Below, piece after piece: positions 35,904-44,766 of a stretch of 64,000 bases of DNA (position 1 is its first letter; every line of letters starts with the position of its first letter). The position numbers were made by a program, and so were the translations under genes. Source of the DNA: Sphingomonas sp. 67-36 (GTDB lineage Bacteria > Pseudomonadota > Alphaproteobacteria > Sphingomonadales > Sphingomonadaceae). The DNA lies in contig MKSU01000020.1 of the NCBI GenBank assembly GCA_001897375.1, positions 1 through 64,000 of the forward strand. The letters are read 5' to 3'. The notes beneath the pieces were generated by a model. The model saw only the letters and a program-made list of their open reading frames with translations, ran no database searches and had not been told where the DNA came from.

Positions 35904-36731
35904 ATGCGCTTCACCAACAAGCGCGCCGTCGTGACCGGCGGCGCCTCCGGGATCGGTCGTGCGACCGCGATCCGGTTGGCGGAAGAGGGCGCCGATGTGT
36001 GGATCGGCGACGTGGACGAGGCGGGCGGACGCGAGGTGGCGGAAACCTCGAACGGCCGCATTCGCTTCCGGCGTTGCGACGTGACGAAGGCGGAGGATAT
36101 CCGCGCGCTGGTCGAGGCGGCCGACGCGGCGGGCGGTCTCGATGTGCTGTTCAACAACGCCGGCGCGGGCGGCGCGCGCGAGCATATCGACGAAATCGCG
36201 CCCGACGACTGGGATCGCACGCAGACGCTGCTGCTGCGCTCGGTCGCGCTCGGCATCCGCTATGCCGCGCCGCTGATGGCGAAGCGCGGCGGCGGGGCGA
36301 TCGTCAACACGTCGAGCGTCTCGGCGCTCGGCAGCGGCTATGCCCCGATCGCCTATTCGACCGCAAAGGCCGGCGTGCTCCATCTCACCAAGGTCGCCGC
36401 CGCCGAACTGGCGAAGGATTCGATCCGGGTGAACGCCGTCGTGCCGGGCTTCATCACCACCAATATCTTCGTCAGTGCGCTCGAGCTGCCGGCGGACAAG
36501 CGCGCGGCGGCGAACCAGGTGATCGGCGGCATCGCCGCGCACGCCCAGCCGGTGAAGCGCGCCGGCCGGCCGGAGGATATCGCGGCGGCGGTGGCCTATC
36601 TCGCCAGCGACGACGCGGCCTTCGTCACCGGCACGCACATCCTGGTCGACGGCGGCCTGACGATCGGCACGCGGCAGAGCTGGGATCCGACGATGCCGGG
36701 CATGTTCGAGGCATTGGAGTCGATGGCGTGA
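35904..36731 (+). CDS. Short-chain dehydrogenase/reductase
   Basis: The product is 275 aa. The cofactor motif is TGGASGIGRATAIRLAEEG, with an acidic residue after the second strand (GDVDEAGG) that favours NAD. NNAG, Ser in NTSSVSALG and the YSTAK catalytic Tyr/Lys pair are in place. AGGAGAGAG precedes ATG 35904. Its stop overlaps the GTG of a sugar-symporter-like gene, so the two probably serve one catabolic task. The substrate cannot be read from sequence. Confidence 0.88.
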   Translation: MRFTNKRAVVTGGASGIGRATAIRLAEEGADVWIGDVDEAGGREVAETSNGRIRFRRCDVTKAEDIRALVEAADAAGGLDVLFNNAGAGGAREHIDEIAPDDWDRTQTLLLRSVALGIRYAAPLMAKRGGGAIVNTSSVSALGSGYAPIAYSTAKAGVLHLTKVAAAELAKDSIRVNAVVPGFITTNIFVSALELPADKRAAANQVIGGIAAHAQPVKRAGRPEDIAAAVAYLASDDAAFVTGTHILVDGGLTIGTRQSWDPTMPGMFEALESMA

Positions 36732-38221
36732 CCGCTCCCGTCACGCTGGAAGCGGCGACGCCGGTGACCACTCCGCCGGCCCGCCGCCTCTCCAAGGGCG
36801 TGATGGGTTGCTACGGTTTCGGCGCCGCCGCCTATGGCGTGAAGGACGCCGGCTTCGGCACCTTCCTGCTGCTGTTCTACAATCAGGTGGTCGGCGTGCC
36901 GGCGGCGACGGTCGGCTTCGTCGTGATGATCGCGCTGATCGTCGACGCCTTCGTCGATCCCACGGTCGGCTCGCTGTCCGATCGCACGCGCAGCCGCTGG
37001 GGGCGGCGGCACCCGTGGCTGTACGGCGCGGCGCTGCCGATCATGCTCGGCTGGATCGCGCTATGGAATCCGCCGATCGGGCGGCCGGAGCCGGTGATCC
37101 TGCTGTGGCTGTTCGCGGTCGCCGTGATCGTGCGCAGCGCGGTCAGCGCCTATGAGGTGCCGAGCCAGGCGATGGCCGCCGAACTGAGCGCCGATTATGA
37201 CGAGCGCACGCGGATCATGTCCTATCGCTACCTGTTTGGCTGGGCCGGCGGACTGCTGATGCTGATCTCCGCCTACGTCTGGTTCCTCGCCGCCGCGCCC
37301 GGCTATCCCAACGGGTTGCTCAACCCGGCGGGCTATCGCGGCTTCGCGCTGGCCGGGGCGCTGTTCATGGGGACGGCGATCCTCGTCTCGGCGATCGGCA
37401 CGCATCGCGAGATCCCGCGCCTGCCCAAGCCGGAGATCCCGAAACAATCGCTGGCGCAGAACATGCGCGACATCGCCGAGACGCTGAAGAACCGCGCCTT
37501 CGCCGTGCTGATGCTGGCGGGGGTGTGCGCCTATACGGGGCAGGGGATCATCTACGCGATCTCCAATTACATCGCCAGCTTCGTCTGGGGTTTCAAGGGG
37601 ATGACGTTCGTCTGGTACAGCATCGCGCTGTTCGCGGGCGTGATGGTCGCGTTCGTCGTCGCGCCGATCGTCGGGCGACACGGCAGCAAGCCGAAGGTCG
37701 GCGCGACCGCCTCGGTGCTGGCGGCGGTGATCGGCACCACGCCGTTCTGGCTGCGCCATTTCGGGATGTTCCCGGCGGTCGGCGATCCGTGGCTGCTGCC
37801 GCTGGTGTTCCTCTTCGCCGGGGTCTCCACGGCGTGCAGCGTCACCGCTTACGTGCTCGGCGCATCGATGCTGGCGGATGTGGTGGAAGAATCGGAATCG
37901 CGCACCGGGCGGCGTTCCGAAGGCTTGTTCTTCGCCGGCGGCTTCTTCGTCCAGAAATGCACCAGCGGCATCGGCATCTTCGTCTGCGGGCTGATCCTCG
38001 CCGCCGCGAGCTTCCCGGCGAAGGCGGTGCCGGGGCAGGTGCCGGAGGCGACGCTCGACCGGCTGACCGTCATCTATTCCTGCTGCTACCTGCTGTTCTA
38101 CGGCGTCGCCGCCTTCTTCTACGCGCGCTTCCCCTTCGGGCGCGGAGAGCATGAGGCGCGGCTGGCGCAGCTCGCGGCGGCTGGCGTGCTCGATTCGGAA
38201 CCGCGCGAACCCTTCGCATGA
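36728..38221 (+). CDS. GPH-family (MelB-like) cation symporter
   Basis: The product is 497 aa with about twelve membrane segments. DAFVDPTVGSLSDRTRSRWG, followed by RRHPWLYGAALP, is the diagnostic cytoplasmic loop of glycoside-pentoside-hexuronide/cation symporters. YEVPSQAMAAELSADYDERT and MLADVVEESESRTGRRSEGL are further family motifs. The substrate is probably a glycoside or organic acid. Start is GTG 36728, forming a GTGA overlap with the SDR stop. Confidence 0.88.
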   Translation: MTAPVTLEAATPVTTPPARRLSKGVMGCYGFGAAAYGVKDAGFGTFLLLFYNQVVGVPAATVGFVVMIALIVDAFVDPTVGSLSDRTRSRWGRRHPWLYGAALPIMLGWIALWNPPIGRPEPVILLWLFAVAVIVRSAVSAYEVPSQAMAAELSADYDERTRIMSYRYLFGWAGGLLMLISAYVWFLAAAPGYPNGLLNPAGYRGFALAGALFMGTAILVSAIGTHREIPRLPKPEIPKQSLAQNMRDIAETLKNRAFAVLMLAGVCAYTGQGIIYAISNYIASFVWGFKGMTFVWYSIALFAGVMVAFVVAPIVGRHGSKPKVGATASVLAAVIGTTPFWLRHFGMFPAVGDPWLLPLVFLFAGVSTACSVTAYVLGASMLADVVEESESRTGRRSEGLFFAGGFFVQKCTSGIGIFVCGLILAAASFPAKAVPGQVPEATLDRLTVIYSCCYLLFYGVAAFFYARFPFGRGEHEARLAQLAAAGVLDSEPREPFA

Positions 38222-38362
38222 CGGGTGGATGAACCACGATCGGATCGAGTCATCGGCACGCCGAAACGACTCATCGGAAAAGGTTCCCGCGGTGCTTGGT
38301 TTCTTTAACCTCTGCCCGTAGCGACAGGTTCAACGAACGTCCTGTTGACCGGGGGGTCGCAA

Positions 38363-38947
38363 GTGAATTTGAAGGTTTTGGCGGCGCGATTCGCGCTGGT
38401 GGTAACGTGCGGCCTGATGGCCACCGCCCCGGCGGCTGCCCAGTTCTGGCAGTGCGCGCCCTATGCCCGCGAGATTTCCGGCATCGACATCCACGGCAAC
38501 GCCAATACCTGGTGGGGCCAGGCCGCCGGCCGCTACGAGCGCGGCAACGAGCCGCGTGTCGGCGCGGTGCTGGCGTTCAAGGCGACGCACCGGATGCGCG
38601 TCGGGCATGTCGCGATGGTCTCGCACGTCGTCAACGACCGCGAGGTGCTGCTGACCCATGCCAACTGGTCGCGCCCCGGCCGCGTCGAGACCGACGTGCG
38701 CGCCGTCGACGTCTCCCCCAACAACGACTGGAGCGTGGTGAAGGTGTGGTACGCGCCGCAGGGCGACCTCGGCACCTCCAGCTATCCGACCAGCGGCTTC
38801 ATCTACGCCGATGCCGATGCCGCCGGCGCGCCCGCCGCGCAGCCCGCGATCGTCAACGATACGCGCAGCACGACCGCCCTGGCCAATATGGCGATCGCCG
38901 CCGCCGCCAAGGCGCCGGTGACGGGCGGGCTTTCGCTCGAGCAGTGA
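38363..38947 (+). CDS. Secreted CHAP domain protein
   Basis: The product is 194 aa. After a signal peptide ending at AAAQ, the CHAP domain begins FWQCAPYAREISG, with the catalytic Cys. The catalytic His follows in RVGHVAMVSHVV, and HANWSRPGRVE comes later. Such proteins are Cys/His amidases or peptidases that trim peptidoglycan. Start GTG 38363 gives a clean signal peptide; an in-frame TTG at 38345 is an alternative. A terminator-like hairpin follows. Confidence 0.85.
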   Translation: MNLKVLAARFALVVTCGLMATAPAAAQFWQCAPYAREISGIDIHGNANTWWGQAAGRYERGNEPRVGAVLAFKATHRMRVGHVAMVSHVVNDREVLLTHANWSRPGRVETDVRAVDVSPNNDWSVVKVWYAPQGDLGTSSYPTSGFIYADADAAGAPAAQPAIVNDTRSTTALANMAIAAAAKAPVTGGLSLEQ

Positions 38948-39007
38948 TTTTCCGGCGCGCGCGCGGCATTGCCAGCGGGCGCGGAACGATTATGGTGCAG
39001 ACGCAAC

Positions 39008-39037
39008 GGGGCCGCCTTCGATCGCAAGCGCGGCCCC
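39008..39037 (+). terminator. Hairpin downstream of the CHAP gene
   Basis: An 8-bp stem, GGGGCCGC / GCGGCCCC, with a 14-base loop is followed by ATTTCGTGTT. It is about 60 bases after the CHAP stop and 28 bases before the next start. Confidence 0.5.
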
Positions 39038-39065
39038 ATTTCGTGTTCGAGCCAAGGTAGTGCCA

Positions 39066-39713
39066 GTGACCCTTCGCCAAGCAGTCGCCCCGATCGTCCT
39101 TCTTGCTGCGCTGGGGGGCTGCGCCAAGACCGGAGACATCGATCTCACCTCCGGCGTCGGCATCACCGCGGTCCGCTCGGCCTGCCCGGTGGTGGGTGTG
39201 CCGGCGGGAACGGGGGACATCACGCTGTTCGATCCAGCGACGAGCCGCGATTCCAGCGCGATCGACGTGGTGGCGGATATCAGCAACGTTCGCTCCACCT
39301 GTGACGACAGCGGCGAGCAGGTGCTGACCACCGTCACCTTCGACGTGCGCGCGCGGCGGTCGCGGGCTGATGGCCCCCGCGACGTGACCTTGCCTTATTT
39401 CATCACCATCGTCCGCGCCGGCAATGCCGTGGTCGCCAAGCGCGTCGGGCGGGTTGGGCTGCACTTCGATGCCGGCCAGACGCTCGCGTCCACCAGCGGG
39501 CAGGCGTCGACGACCATCACCCGCGCCGCCGCCACGCTCTCGCCGGAGGTGCGGGCGAAGCTCAATCGCAAGCGCAAGGCCGGGCAGGAGGATGCGGCGG
39601 TCGATCCGCTCAGCGCGCCGGATGTCCGCCAGGCGGTGCTGTCGGCCAGCTTCGAGGCGCTGGTCGGCTTCCAGCTCACCGAGGATCAGCTCAAGTATAA
39701 CGCCCAGAGGTGA
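39066..39713 (+). CDS. Hypothetical lipoprotein
   Basis: The product is 215 aa. A lipoprotein signal MTLRQAVAPIVLLAALGGC is followed by a domain with two further Cys (SACPVVGVPAG and STCDDSGEQVLTTVTFDV). The domain is rich in beta-strand-like segments. A C-terminal helical segment has QAVLSASFEALVGFQLTEDQ. I do not recognise the family. GTG 39066 lies eight bases after AAGG; GTG 39060 is too close to it. Confidence 0.72.
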   Translation: MTLRQAVAPIVLLAALGGCAKTGDIDLTSGVGITAVRSACPVVGVPAGTGDITLFDPATSRDSSAIDVVADISNVRSTCDDSGEQVLTTVTFDVRARRSRADGPRDVTLPYFITIVRAGNAVVAKRVGRVGLHFDAGQTLASTSGQASTTITRAAATLSPEVRAKLNRKRKAGQEDAAVDPLSAPDVRQAVLSASFEALVGFQLTEDQLKYNAQR

Positions 39714-39762
39714 GGCCGGAGGCGTCGGCTGCTCTCCCGCGCGAGCGGGGGTTCGGCCGTCC

Positions 39763-40146
39763 TCAATCCCGCTCGATCAGATAGTTCATCCGCGCCGCCG
39801 CGATCGGACGGTCGCGGTCGTCCTGCCATGCGAAGGCGACGACATTGGCGACGCGATTGCCGAGTCGCGTGATCTGGCCAGCCGCGCGCGTCTCGCGGTC
39901 ACGGCCGCCGCGCATGAAATCGACCGTGACGTTGATCGGCTTGATCCGTCCGCCGCCCTCGCTTTCCAGCGCGTGACGCAGCGAGGCGATCGCCGCCACT
40001 TCCAGGAGGCCGGAAATCGCGCCGCCCTGCAGGAAGCCGGGGCGGCCGAGCACGCCCGGATGGAACGGCATCACCATCACCGGCGTCCCGTCTTCGGCGC
40101 GCTCCAGCGTCGCTTCGAGCAAGGCGGCATAAGGCGGGAGCTTCAT
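39763..40146 (-). CDS. PaaI-type hotdog thioesterase
   Basis: The product is 127 aa. The hotdog helix region GFLQGGAISGLLEVAAIASL carries the conserved GG...E of PaaI-like thioesterases. INVTVDFMRGGRDRETRAAG supplies the following strands. Its ATG overlaps the stop of the second thioesterase gene (ATGA), so the two are coupled and may form a heteromer or act on related acyl-CoAs. Confidence 0.85.
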   Translation of the reverse strand: MKLPPYAALLEATLERAEDGTPVMVMPFHPGVLGRPGFLQGGAISGLLEVAAIASLRHALESEGGGRIKPINVTVDFMRGGRDRETRAAGQITRLGNRVANVVAFAWQDDRDRPIAAARMNYLIERD

Positions 40147-40595
40147 TTGCCGATCCTCGGATAGGTGCCGCTCGGCACCATGAAGGTTGCCGCGACATGC
40201 GCGATCGGGTCGTCGATGTCGCCGTCGTGCGCGATGCCGCGCGTGAAGGAGATTGAGCGCGCGACGCGCAGGCATTCGGCGCGGCCGATCACCGTGTGGC
40301 CGGGCCGTGCCGGCCGCAGATAATCGATGCGCAGGTCGAGCGTCGCGTGGGGCGCGAAGCCGCCGATGCGCTGCCACACGGCGATGCTGGTCGCCACGTC
40401 CATCATCGCGATGATCGGGCCGGAGGCGATCACGCCGCTCTCCTCGTCGCCGATCAGATCCTCCGAATAGGGCAGGGCGAGCTCCAGCCAGTTCTCGCCC
40501 ATCGCGTGGAAGCGGACGCCCAGCCGCCCGGCATGGCCGTTGAACTCGCGGTTCTCGATCATCTCGAGCGCCATCTTTGCGGGGTCGAAATTCAT
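40143..40595 (-). CDS. PaaI-type hotdog thioesterase
   Basis: The product is 150 aa. The hotdog core has SGVIASGPIIAMMDVATSIA (acidic residue in the central helix) and ATLDLRIDYLRPARPGHTVI, followed by IGRAEC. It is distinct from the downstream paralogue (about one third of positions similar by eye). ATG 40595. It is divergent from an enoyl-CoA hydratase, which suggests a shared acyl-CoA metabolism. Confidence 0.87.
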   Translation of the reverse strand: MNFDPAKMALEMIENREFNGHAGRLGVRFHAMGENWLELALPYSEDLIGDEESGVIASGPIIAMMDVATSIAVWQRIGGFAPHATLDLRIDYLRPARPGHTVIGRAECLRVARSISFTRGIAHDGDIDDPIAHVAATFMVPSGTYPRIGK

Positions 40596-40696
40596 GCGCT
40601 TCGTCCTACACGCTCGAACGCGTGGCGCAACGCCCGGACGTTGATGCGCGGCGCGGCGCGGGGTAGCGCTTTGCCGGCGGAGCACAGGAGAGAGCA

Positions 40697-41479
40697 ATGG
40701 AACAGCGGGTGACGATCAACGTGGCGGACGGGATCGCCGATGTCCGGCTGACGCGCGCGGACAAGATGAATGCGCTCGATCCCGCGATGTTCGCCGGCAT
40801 CAACGACGCGATCGCGAAGCTGGCGGAGATGAAGGGCGTGCGCGTCGCCGTGCTGTCCGGCGAGGGCAGGGCGTTCTGCGCGGGGCTGGACATGGCCTCG
40901 ATGGCGGGCGGCGGATCGGGCGCCGACCTTGCCGCGCGCAGTTACGGGCTTGCCAATGCCCCGCAGCATGTCGCCTGGGGCTGGCGCGAACTGCCGATGC
41001 CGGTGATCGCCGCGGTGCACGGCGTGGCGATGGGCGGCGGCTTCCAGGTGATGTCCGGCGCGGACATCCGCATCGTCCATCCCGCGACGCGCATGTCGAT
41101 CCGCGAGACATATTGGGGGCTGGTGCCGGACATGGCCGGGGTCGCGCTGTGGCGCACGCTGGCGCGCGACGATGTGCTGCGCGAGCTGACCTATACCGCG
41201 CGCGAATTCTCCGGCGTGGATGCGCTGGCCTATGGCTTCGCGACGCGGCTGGCCGACGATCCCCACGCGGCGGCGATGGCGCTGGCGCGCGAGATCGCGG
41301 GGCGCAATCCCGATGCGGTGCGCGCATCCAAGCGGCTCTACAATCTCGCCGCCGATGGCGATGCCGAGACTGTGCTTCGCGCCGAAAGCGCGGAGCAGAT
41401 TCCGCTTCTGCGCTCGCCCAATCAGGTCGAGGCGGTGCGCGCGAACATGGAAAAGCGCGCGCCGCTGTTCAGCGATTAG
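40697..41479 (+). CDS. Enoyl-CoA hydratase/isomerase family protein
   Basis: The 260-aa crotonase-fold protein carries the oxyanion-hole segments GEGRAFCAGLDMASM and PVIAAVHGVAMGGGFQVMSG. ADIRIVHPATRMSIRETYWG follows. The usual second catalytic Glu position shows PDMAG rather than PxxG with Glu, so the reaction may not be a classical hydration. Start ATG 40697 follows AGGAGAG. Confidence 0.88.
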   Translation: MEQRVTINVADGIADVRLTRADKMNALDPAMFAGINDAIAKLAEMKGVRVAVLSGEGRAFCAGLDMASMAGGGSGADLAARSYGLANAPQHVAWGWRELPMPVIAAVHGVAMGGGFQVMSGADIRIVHPATRMSIRETYWGLVPDMAGVALWRTLARDDVLRELTYTAREFSGVDALAYGFATRLADDPHAAAMALAREIAGRNPDAVRASKRLYNLAADGDAETVLRAESAEQIPLLRSPNQVEAVRANMEKRAPLFSD

Positions 41480-41495
41480 TCTTTGCGAACGGTGA

Positions 41496-41519
41496 GCTGC
41501 CGTCCGTCAGAACGGCAGC
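41496..41519. terminator. Hairpin between convergent genes
   Basis: An 8-bp perfect stem, GCTGCCGT / ACGGCAGC, with an eight-base loop overlaps the stop codon of the minus-strand eipA-like gene and lies 16 bases after the crotonase stop. Confidence 0.5.
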
Positions 41520-42271
41520 CACTTCGACTTGTGGCTGAACTTCATATAGCCGACGTTCACCCCCGCGCGCCAACCGACGCCCAGCCGCACCGGGATCAGC
41601 ACGACATTGCCGCGCCGCAGATAGGTCGCGGCGAATCCGCCGACGAAATACAGCCGCCCCTCGGCGGCGGGGAAGCGGCGGTAAAGCTCCTCGGTGTCGT
41701 AGAGGTTGTACACCAGCACGAACACCTTGTTGGCGTCCCCGCCGAGATCGAAGCCGAGCGACGGGCCGGTCCAATAGACCGGCATCTGCCCCTCCACCTT
41801 GTGCGTCATGATGCCCGAGCCGTAGCGCAGGCCGACGACCACCGCGCCCGACGCCTCGCGCCCGGCGATATAGGCGTTCGGCTCGCCCTGGTCCTTCAGG
41901 ATCTTCTCGATGATCGAGGCGAGGCCCTCCGCGCCCTTGCCGAACACGCCTTCGCCGGCGCTGATCAGGTCGTCGCGGTGGAAGGTGTCGGCGGCATTGC
42001 TGGTCGACTGCGCGCGGTTTTCCGGCGTCGCCGTGCCGTTGGCGGGCGGCAGCGCCAGCGGCGCGGATTGCGCGGGCGGCGGCGGGGCCTCCGCCGGCAC
42101 CGGCTCGTCGGGAAAGGTCTGCGTCTGCTGCGCGGCGGGCGCGTTGCGCGGCGCGGGGGAGATGTCGTTGTCGATCGCCTTGTTAGGGTCGATCGTCCGC
42201 ACCTGCGCCGGTGCCGCCGTACCGGCCATCAGCGTCGCCGTCAGCCCGAGGGCCAGCATCACCTTGCGCAT
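41507..42271 (-). CDS. eipA: DUF1134 / EipA family envelope protein
   Basis: The product is 254 aa. A signal peptide (MRKVMLALGLTATLMAGTAAPA) is followed by a Pro/Ala-rich linker to about residue 100. The conserved DUF1134 domain follows: GLRYGSGIMTHKVEGQMPVY, WTGPSLGFDLGGDANKVFVL and AAEGRLYFVGGFAATYLRRG. In Brucella the family member EipA is a periplasmic protein needed for envelope integrity. A GGGGGAAGG stretch precedes ATG 42271. The linker is longer than I would expect for the family. Confidence 0.88.
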   Translation of the reverse strand: MRKVMLALGLTATLMAGTAAPAQVRTIDPNKAIDNDISPAPRNAPAAQQTQTFPDEPVPAEAPPPPAQSAPLALPPANGTATPENRAQSTSNAADTFHRDDLISAGEGVFGKGAEGLASIIEKILKDQGEPNAYIAGREASGAVVVGLRYGSGIMTHKVEGQMPVYWTGPSLGFDLGGDANKVFVLVYNLYDTEELYRRFPAAEGRLYFVGGFAATYLRRGNVVLIPVRLGVGWRAGVNVGYMKFSHKSKWLPF

Positions 42272-42447
42272 CTTCAACCTTCCCCCGGGAAATGGAATTA
42301 TCCCCGCGGCGGAGCGTAACCACCATGCCGCTTTCACGGCAATGAACCGGACGACGACCCGAGTCGATTTCGCGCCGAGGCGAATCCGCAATGCATCGGT
42401 TGATCGCCGCGATTCCCGCCGCTATAGCCCGCCCTCGCGCCGCAGCC

Positions 42448-42537
42448 GGAGACGTGGGTGAGTGGCTGAAACCAACGCTTTGCTAAAGCGTCATACGGGA
42501 AACCGTATCGAGGGTTCGAATCCCTCCGTCTCCGCCA
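42448..42537 (+). tRNA. tRNA-Ser (anticodon GCT)
   Basis: The plus strand gives a type II tRNA of 90 nt including an encoded CCA. The acceptor stem is GGAGACG / CGTCTCC with discriminator G at 42534. The anticodon stem-loop ACGCT-TTGCTAA-AGCGT carries GCT. The long variable arm is TACGG-GAAA-CCGTA and the T-arm GAGGG-TTCGAAT-CCCTC. A lower-GC stretch follows directly. Confidence 0.96.
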
Positions 42538-43040
42538 TAATTTTCTATAACGTGCTGTATTTACCAGATTTTTTGCCGTCGATGACTGGTTTTCAACCCC
42601 AGTTCGGTTTGGTTGCACCTCCGCCCGGCACTCTTTCCTTTGAGAAAAATCCATATAATTCAATGTGATCCGGTTCTGGAAGCGCATCTTCGGCCATACA
42701 GTGTTTCGCTGGCGGATTCGAACACCGCAGGTGGAGGCATGAATCCGCTTTTGGCGTCACACTCCGAAGCCATACATGCGCGCCTAGTTATTTGTATTTG
42801 TCGCCGCCATATCCAAACGGCGAAAGCAAACACGATTGCTCCGGTCGCTATATCAACAGCCAATCCCCTCTGACGACCATGAAAATAGGCCACCAGAATA
42901 CTGACAATGGCCGGAGCAGATAGCGCAAGCAATCCCGTCGGGTCACTTTCCTCAATGTGGCGTAATTCAGTTCGCCAACAGCTTCCTCGGTATGGTCCAT
43001 CTCGCTACCGCCAGATACTGGCTCAAACTTGTCCACGTCG
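42538..43040. other. Lower-GC stretch after tRNA-Ser
   Basis: About 500 bases between tRNA-Ser and the L,D-transpeptidase gene are clearly poorer in GC than the rest. They may be the residue of an integrated element. No integrase, duplicated tRNA end or terminal repeat was seen. One uncertain minus-strand frame is annotated separately. Confidence 0.45.
42660..42932 (-). CDS. Uncertain small membrane protein
   Basis: The possible product is 90 aa from a TTG start. Two hydrophobic segments are visible (MLALSAPAIVSILVAYFHG and AVDIATGAIVFAFAVWIWRR), followed by a soluble tail. No ATG or good ribosome binding site supports the start, and an overlapping frame upstream (MDHTEEAVGELNYATL...) could be its displaced N-terminus. 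It may be a decayed gene. I do not recognise a family. Confidence 0.25.
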   Translation of the reverse strand: MLALSAPAIVSILVAYFHGRQRGLAVDIATGAIVFAFAVWIWRRQIQITRRACMASECDAKSGFMPPPAVFESASETLYGRRCASRTGSH

Positions 43041-44030
43041 CTACGGCGTCGGCGCGACGGCATCCATGATCGTGATGCGCTTGCCTTCCGAGGCGCCGAC
43101 GCTCGAATTGGTAACCAGGATCGTCGTGCCGGGCCGCAGCGCCGCCTTTACCGATTCGTAGAAACCTCGCGGCGTGCGCACGCGGTTGATCGTCGCCTCG
43201 TCGAGCTCGCGGCCCTCGTCGCCTTCGTGCCCCGGCAGGCCGACATAGATCCAGTGCGGCGTGCCGTCCTTGCCCGTCGTCAGGGTGATGACGTGCGAGC
43301 CGGGATCGTCGTCGTTGACGATCGCCGCGCTGCGCCCGATCTCCACGCCGTTGCGCAACACGACAATCCGCTGATCCTTCTTGGCGACGATGATCGTCAG
43401 CGGGCCGGTCGGCGCTTTTTCGGGCGTCCAACGATATTCCTGCTGGTCGAGATCGTCATTGGTGATCGGCTTGCCCGTCGCGTCGATCGGCGCAAGCAGG
43501 CTGGCCTCGCTGGTCCGGACATGGTCGATCGCATTGCCCATCACCACCACCGTCGCGCCGAGCGTGGTGATCTTGAACAGCTCGCGAGAGAAGTCGAAGG
43601 GCAGGTGCACGCAGCCGTGGCTTTCGGGATAGCCGGGCAGGCCGCCGGCATGGAGCGCGATGCCGTCCCAGGTCAGCCGCTCCTGAAACAGCATCGGGGC
43701 GTTGTGATATTTGCTCGAATGGTGGTTGGCATCCTTCTGCAGGATCGTGAACACGCCGGTCGGCGTCGAATGGCCCGCCTTGCCTGACGAGATCGTCGTC
43801 GCGGCGATGCGCACGCCGTTGCGATAGACGGTGGCGATCTGGCGCGACAGATCGACATAGATCAGCAGCGGCCCGCTCGGCGCGACCCGCGACGCCCATA
43901 CCCATTGGCCGGGCTTGAGGTGGTCGGCGATCCGCGCGAACTCGGCCGGCGAGCTGGCGGTCGCGCCCTGCGCATGCGCCGCCGCCGGGAACGCGGCGGC
44001 GAGGGACAGGCCAAGCAGAAGTTTCTTCAC
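43041..44030 (-). CDS. L,D-transpeptidase (YkuD family)
   Basis: The 329-aa exported enzyme should form 3-3 cross-links or attach proteins in peptidoglycan. A signal peptide (MKKLLLGLSLAAAFPAAAHA) precedes the YkuD domain. The active-site motif is LHAGGLPGYPESHGCVHLP, with catalytic Cys in SHGC. A second YkuD-like strand region (RWTPEKAPTGPLTIIVAKKD) makes up the C-terminal half, which keeps the substrate-side fold but shows no second HGC motif. AGAGGAA precedes ATG 44030. Confidence 0.9.
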   Translation of the reverse strand: MKKLLLGLSLAAAFPAAAHAQGATASSPAEFARIADHLKPGQWVWASRVAPSGPLLIYVDLSRQIATVYRNGVRIAATTISSGKAGHSTPTGVFTILQKDANHHSSKYHNAPMLFQERLTWDGIALHAGGLPGYPESHGCVHLPFDFSRELFKITTLGATVVVMGNAIDHVRTSEASLLAPIDATGKPITNDDLDQQEYRWTPEKAPTGPLTIIVAKKDQRIVVLRNGVEIGRSAAIVNDDDPGSHVITLTTGKDGTPHWIYVGLPGHEGDEGRELDEATINRVRTPRGFYESVKAALRPGTTILVTNSSVGASEGKRITIMDAVAPTP

Positions 44031-44070
44031 GATGCGTTCCTCTGTGATTTTTCGGCAAGCGTCACCGCGA

Positions 44071-44631
44071 TTACGGTCGAAACATGGTGCAGCGCGTTTT
44101 TTGTCCGGTGACGGTCTGGAGAGTCAATCGGCGGCCCCTCCCGCGCAAATTGACGAAGGGGCGCCAGTCATCCGTCGCCGTTGCGCTCGATGCGACCGCC
44201 ACGAGGGCCCCCTTGGCATCGTAAAACATCGATAGCCGGTCGTCGCCGTAACGAGTGACGATCCCCGGATCGTCGCATCGCACCTGCCGTGCATCGGGCG
44301 GCGCCGACAGCGGAACGCCGAGCACGGCCAGCCGATCGCGATAGGCTGCGATCGTACAGGCCCGATGCCGCGCGGAGAAGGCGCAAAGGCTCCGTCGTCG
44401 GAGCCATGCGGTCTGGTCCTCCAGCCAGGATGAAGACGGCAGGGCGATCTGGCGCAGCCGCTGGCGCATCGTCGCGTCGAGCGCGCGCAAGGGGGGATCG
44501 CCGCACACCAGCTGGTCGGTCGCATAAACAGGTCGTGCGCAATCGGCGGTGGCTTGCGGTATTGGCGGCGGGATGGCCGCCGCCTGCTGCAGCGGCGATG
44601 CGAGGACGATCATCAAGCCGATAGGGATCAT
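44071..44631 (-). CDS. LprI-like secreted protein
   Basis: The product is 186 aa. A signal peptide (MIPIGLMIVLASPLQQAAA) is followed by DCARPVYATDQLVCGDPPLR and ALDATMRQRL. This Cys-x(n)-Cys...LD pattern is typical of LprI/DUF1311 lysozyme-inhibitor-type domains. Further Cys residues occur in the second half (RRRSLCAFSARHRACTIAAY and RQVRCDDPG). AGGAGG lies six bases before ATG 44631. Function as a lysozyme inhibitor is not established for this branch. Confidence 0.75.
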   Translation of the reverse strand: MIPIGLMIVLASPLQQAAAIPPPIPQATADCARPVYATDQLVCGDPPLRALDATMRQRLRQIALPSSSWLEDQTAWLRRRSLCAFSARHRACTIAAYRDRLAVLGVPLSAPPDARQVRCDDPGIVTRYGDDRLSMFYDAKGALVAVASSATATDDWRPFVNLRGRGRRLTLQTVTGQKTRCTMFRP

Positions 44632-44766
44632 CAAACCTCCTTGTCGAACGAGAGCGGCGCGCGTCGGAAACCACAATCGCCGTAACCGTTGAAAGAATGC
44701 TTTCGTTCAGCGATGCCCGGCGGGGCGAACTCGTCATTCGATTGACGCCAATGTCAGGAAAAAGCG

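Noticed and set aside
39734-39750. Short CCCGC-GCGA-GCGGG hairpin between convergent genes
   Set aside because: A 5-bp stem without a T-tract in this GC-rich DNA is too weak to call as a terminator.
42334-42687. Protein-like frame across tRNA-Ser (RRRRDSNPRYGFPYDALA...)
   Set aside because: It is another tRNA antisense artefact; the tRNA cloverleaf is complete.
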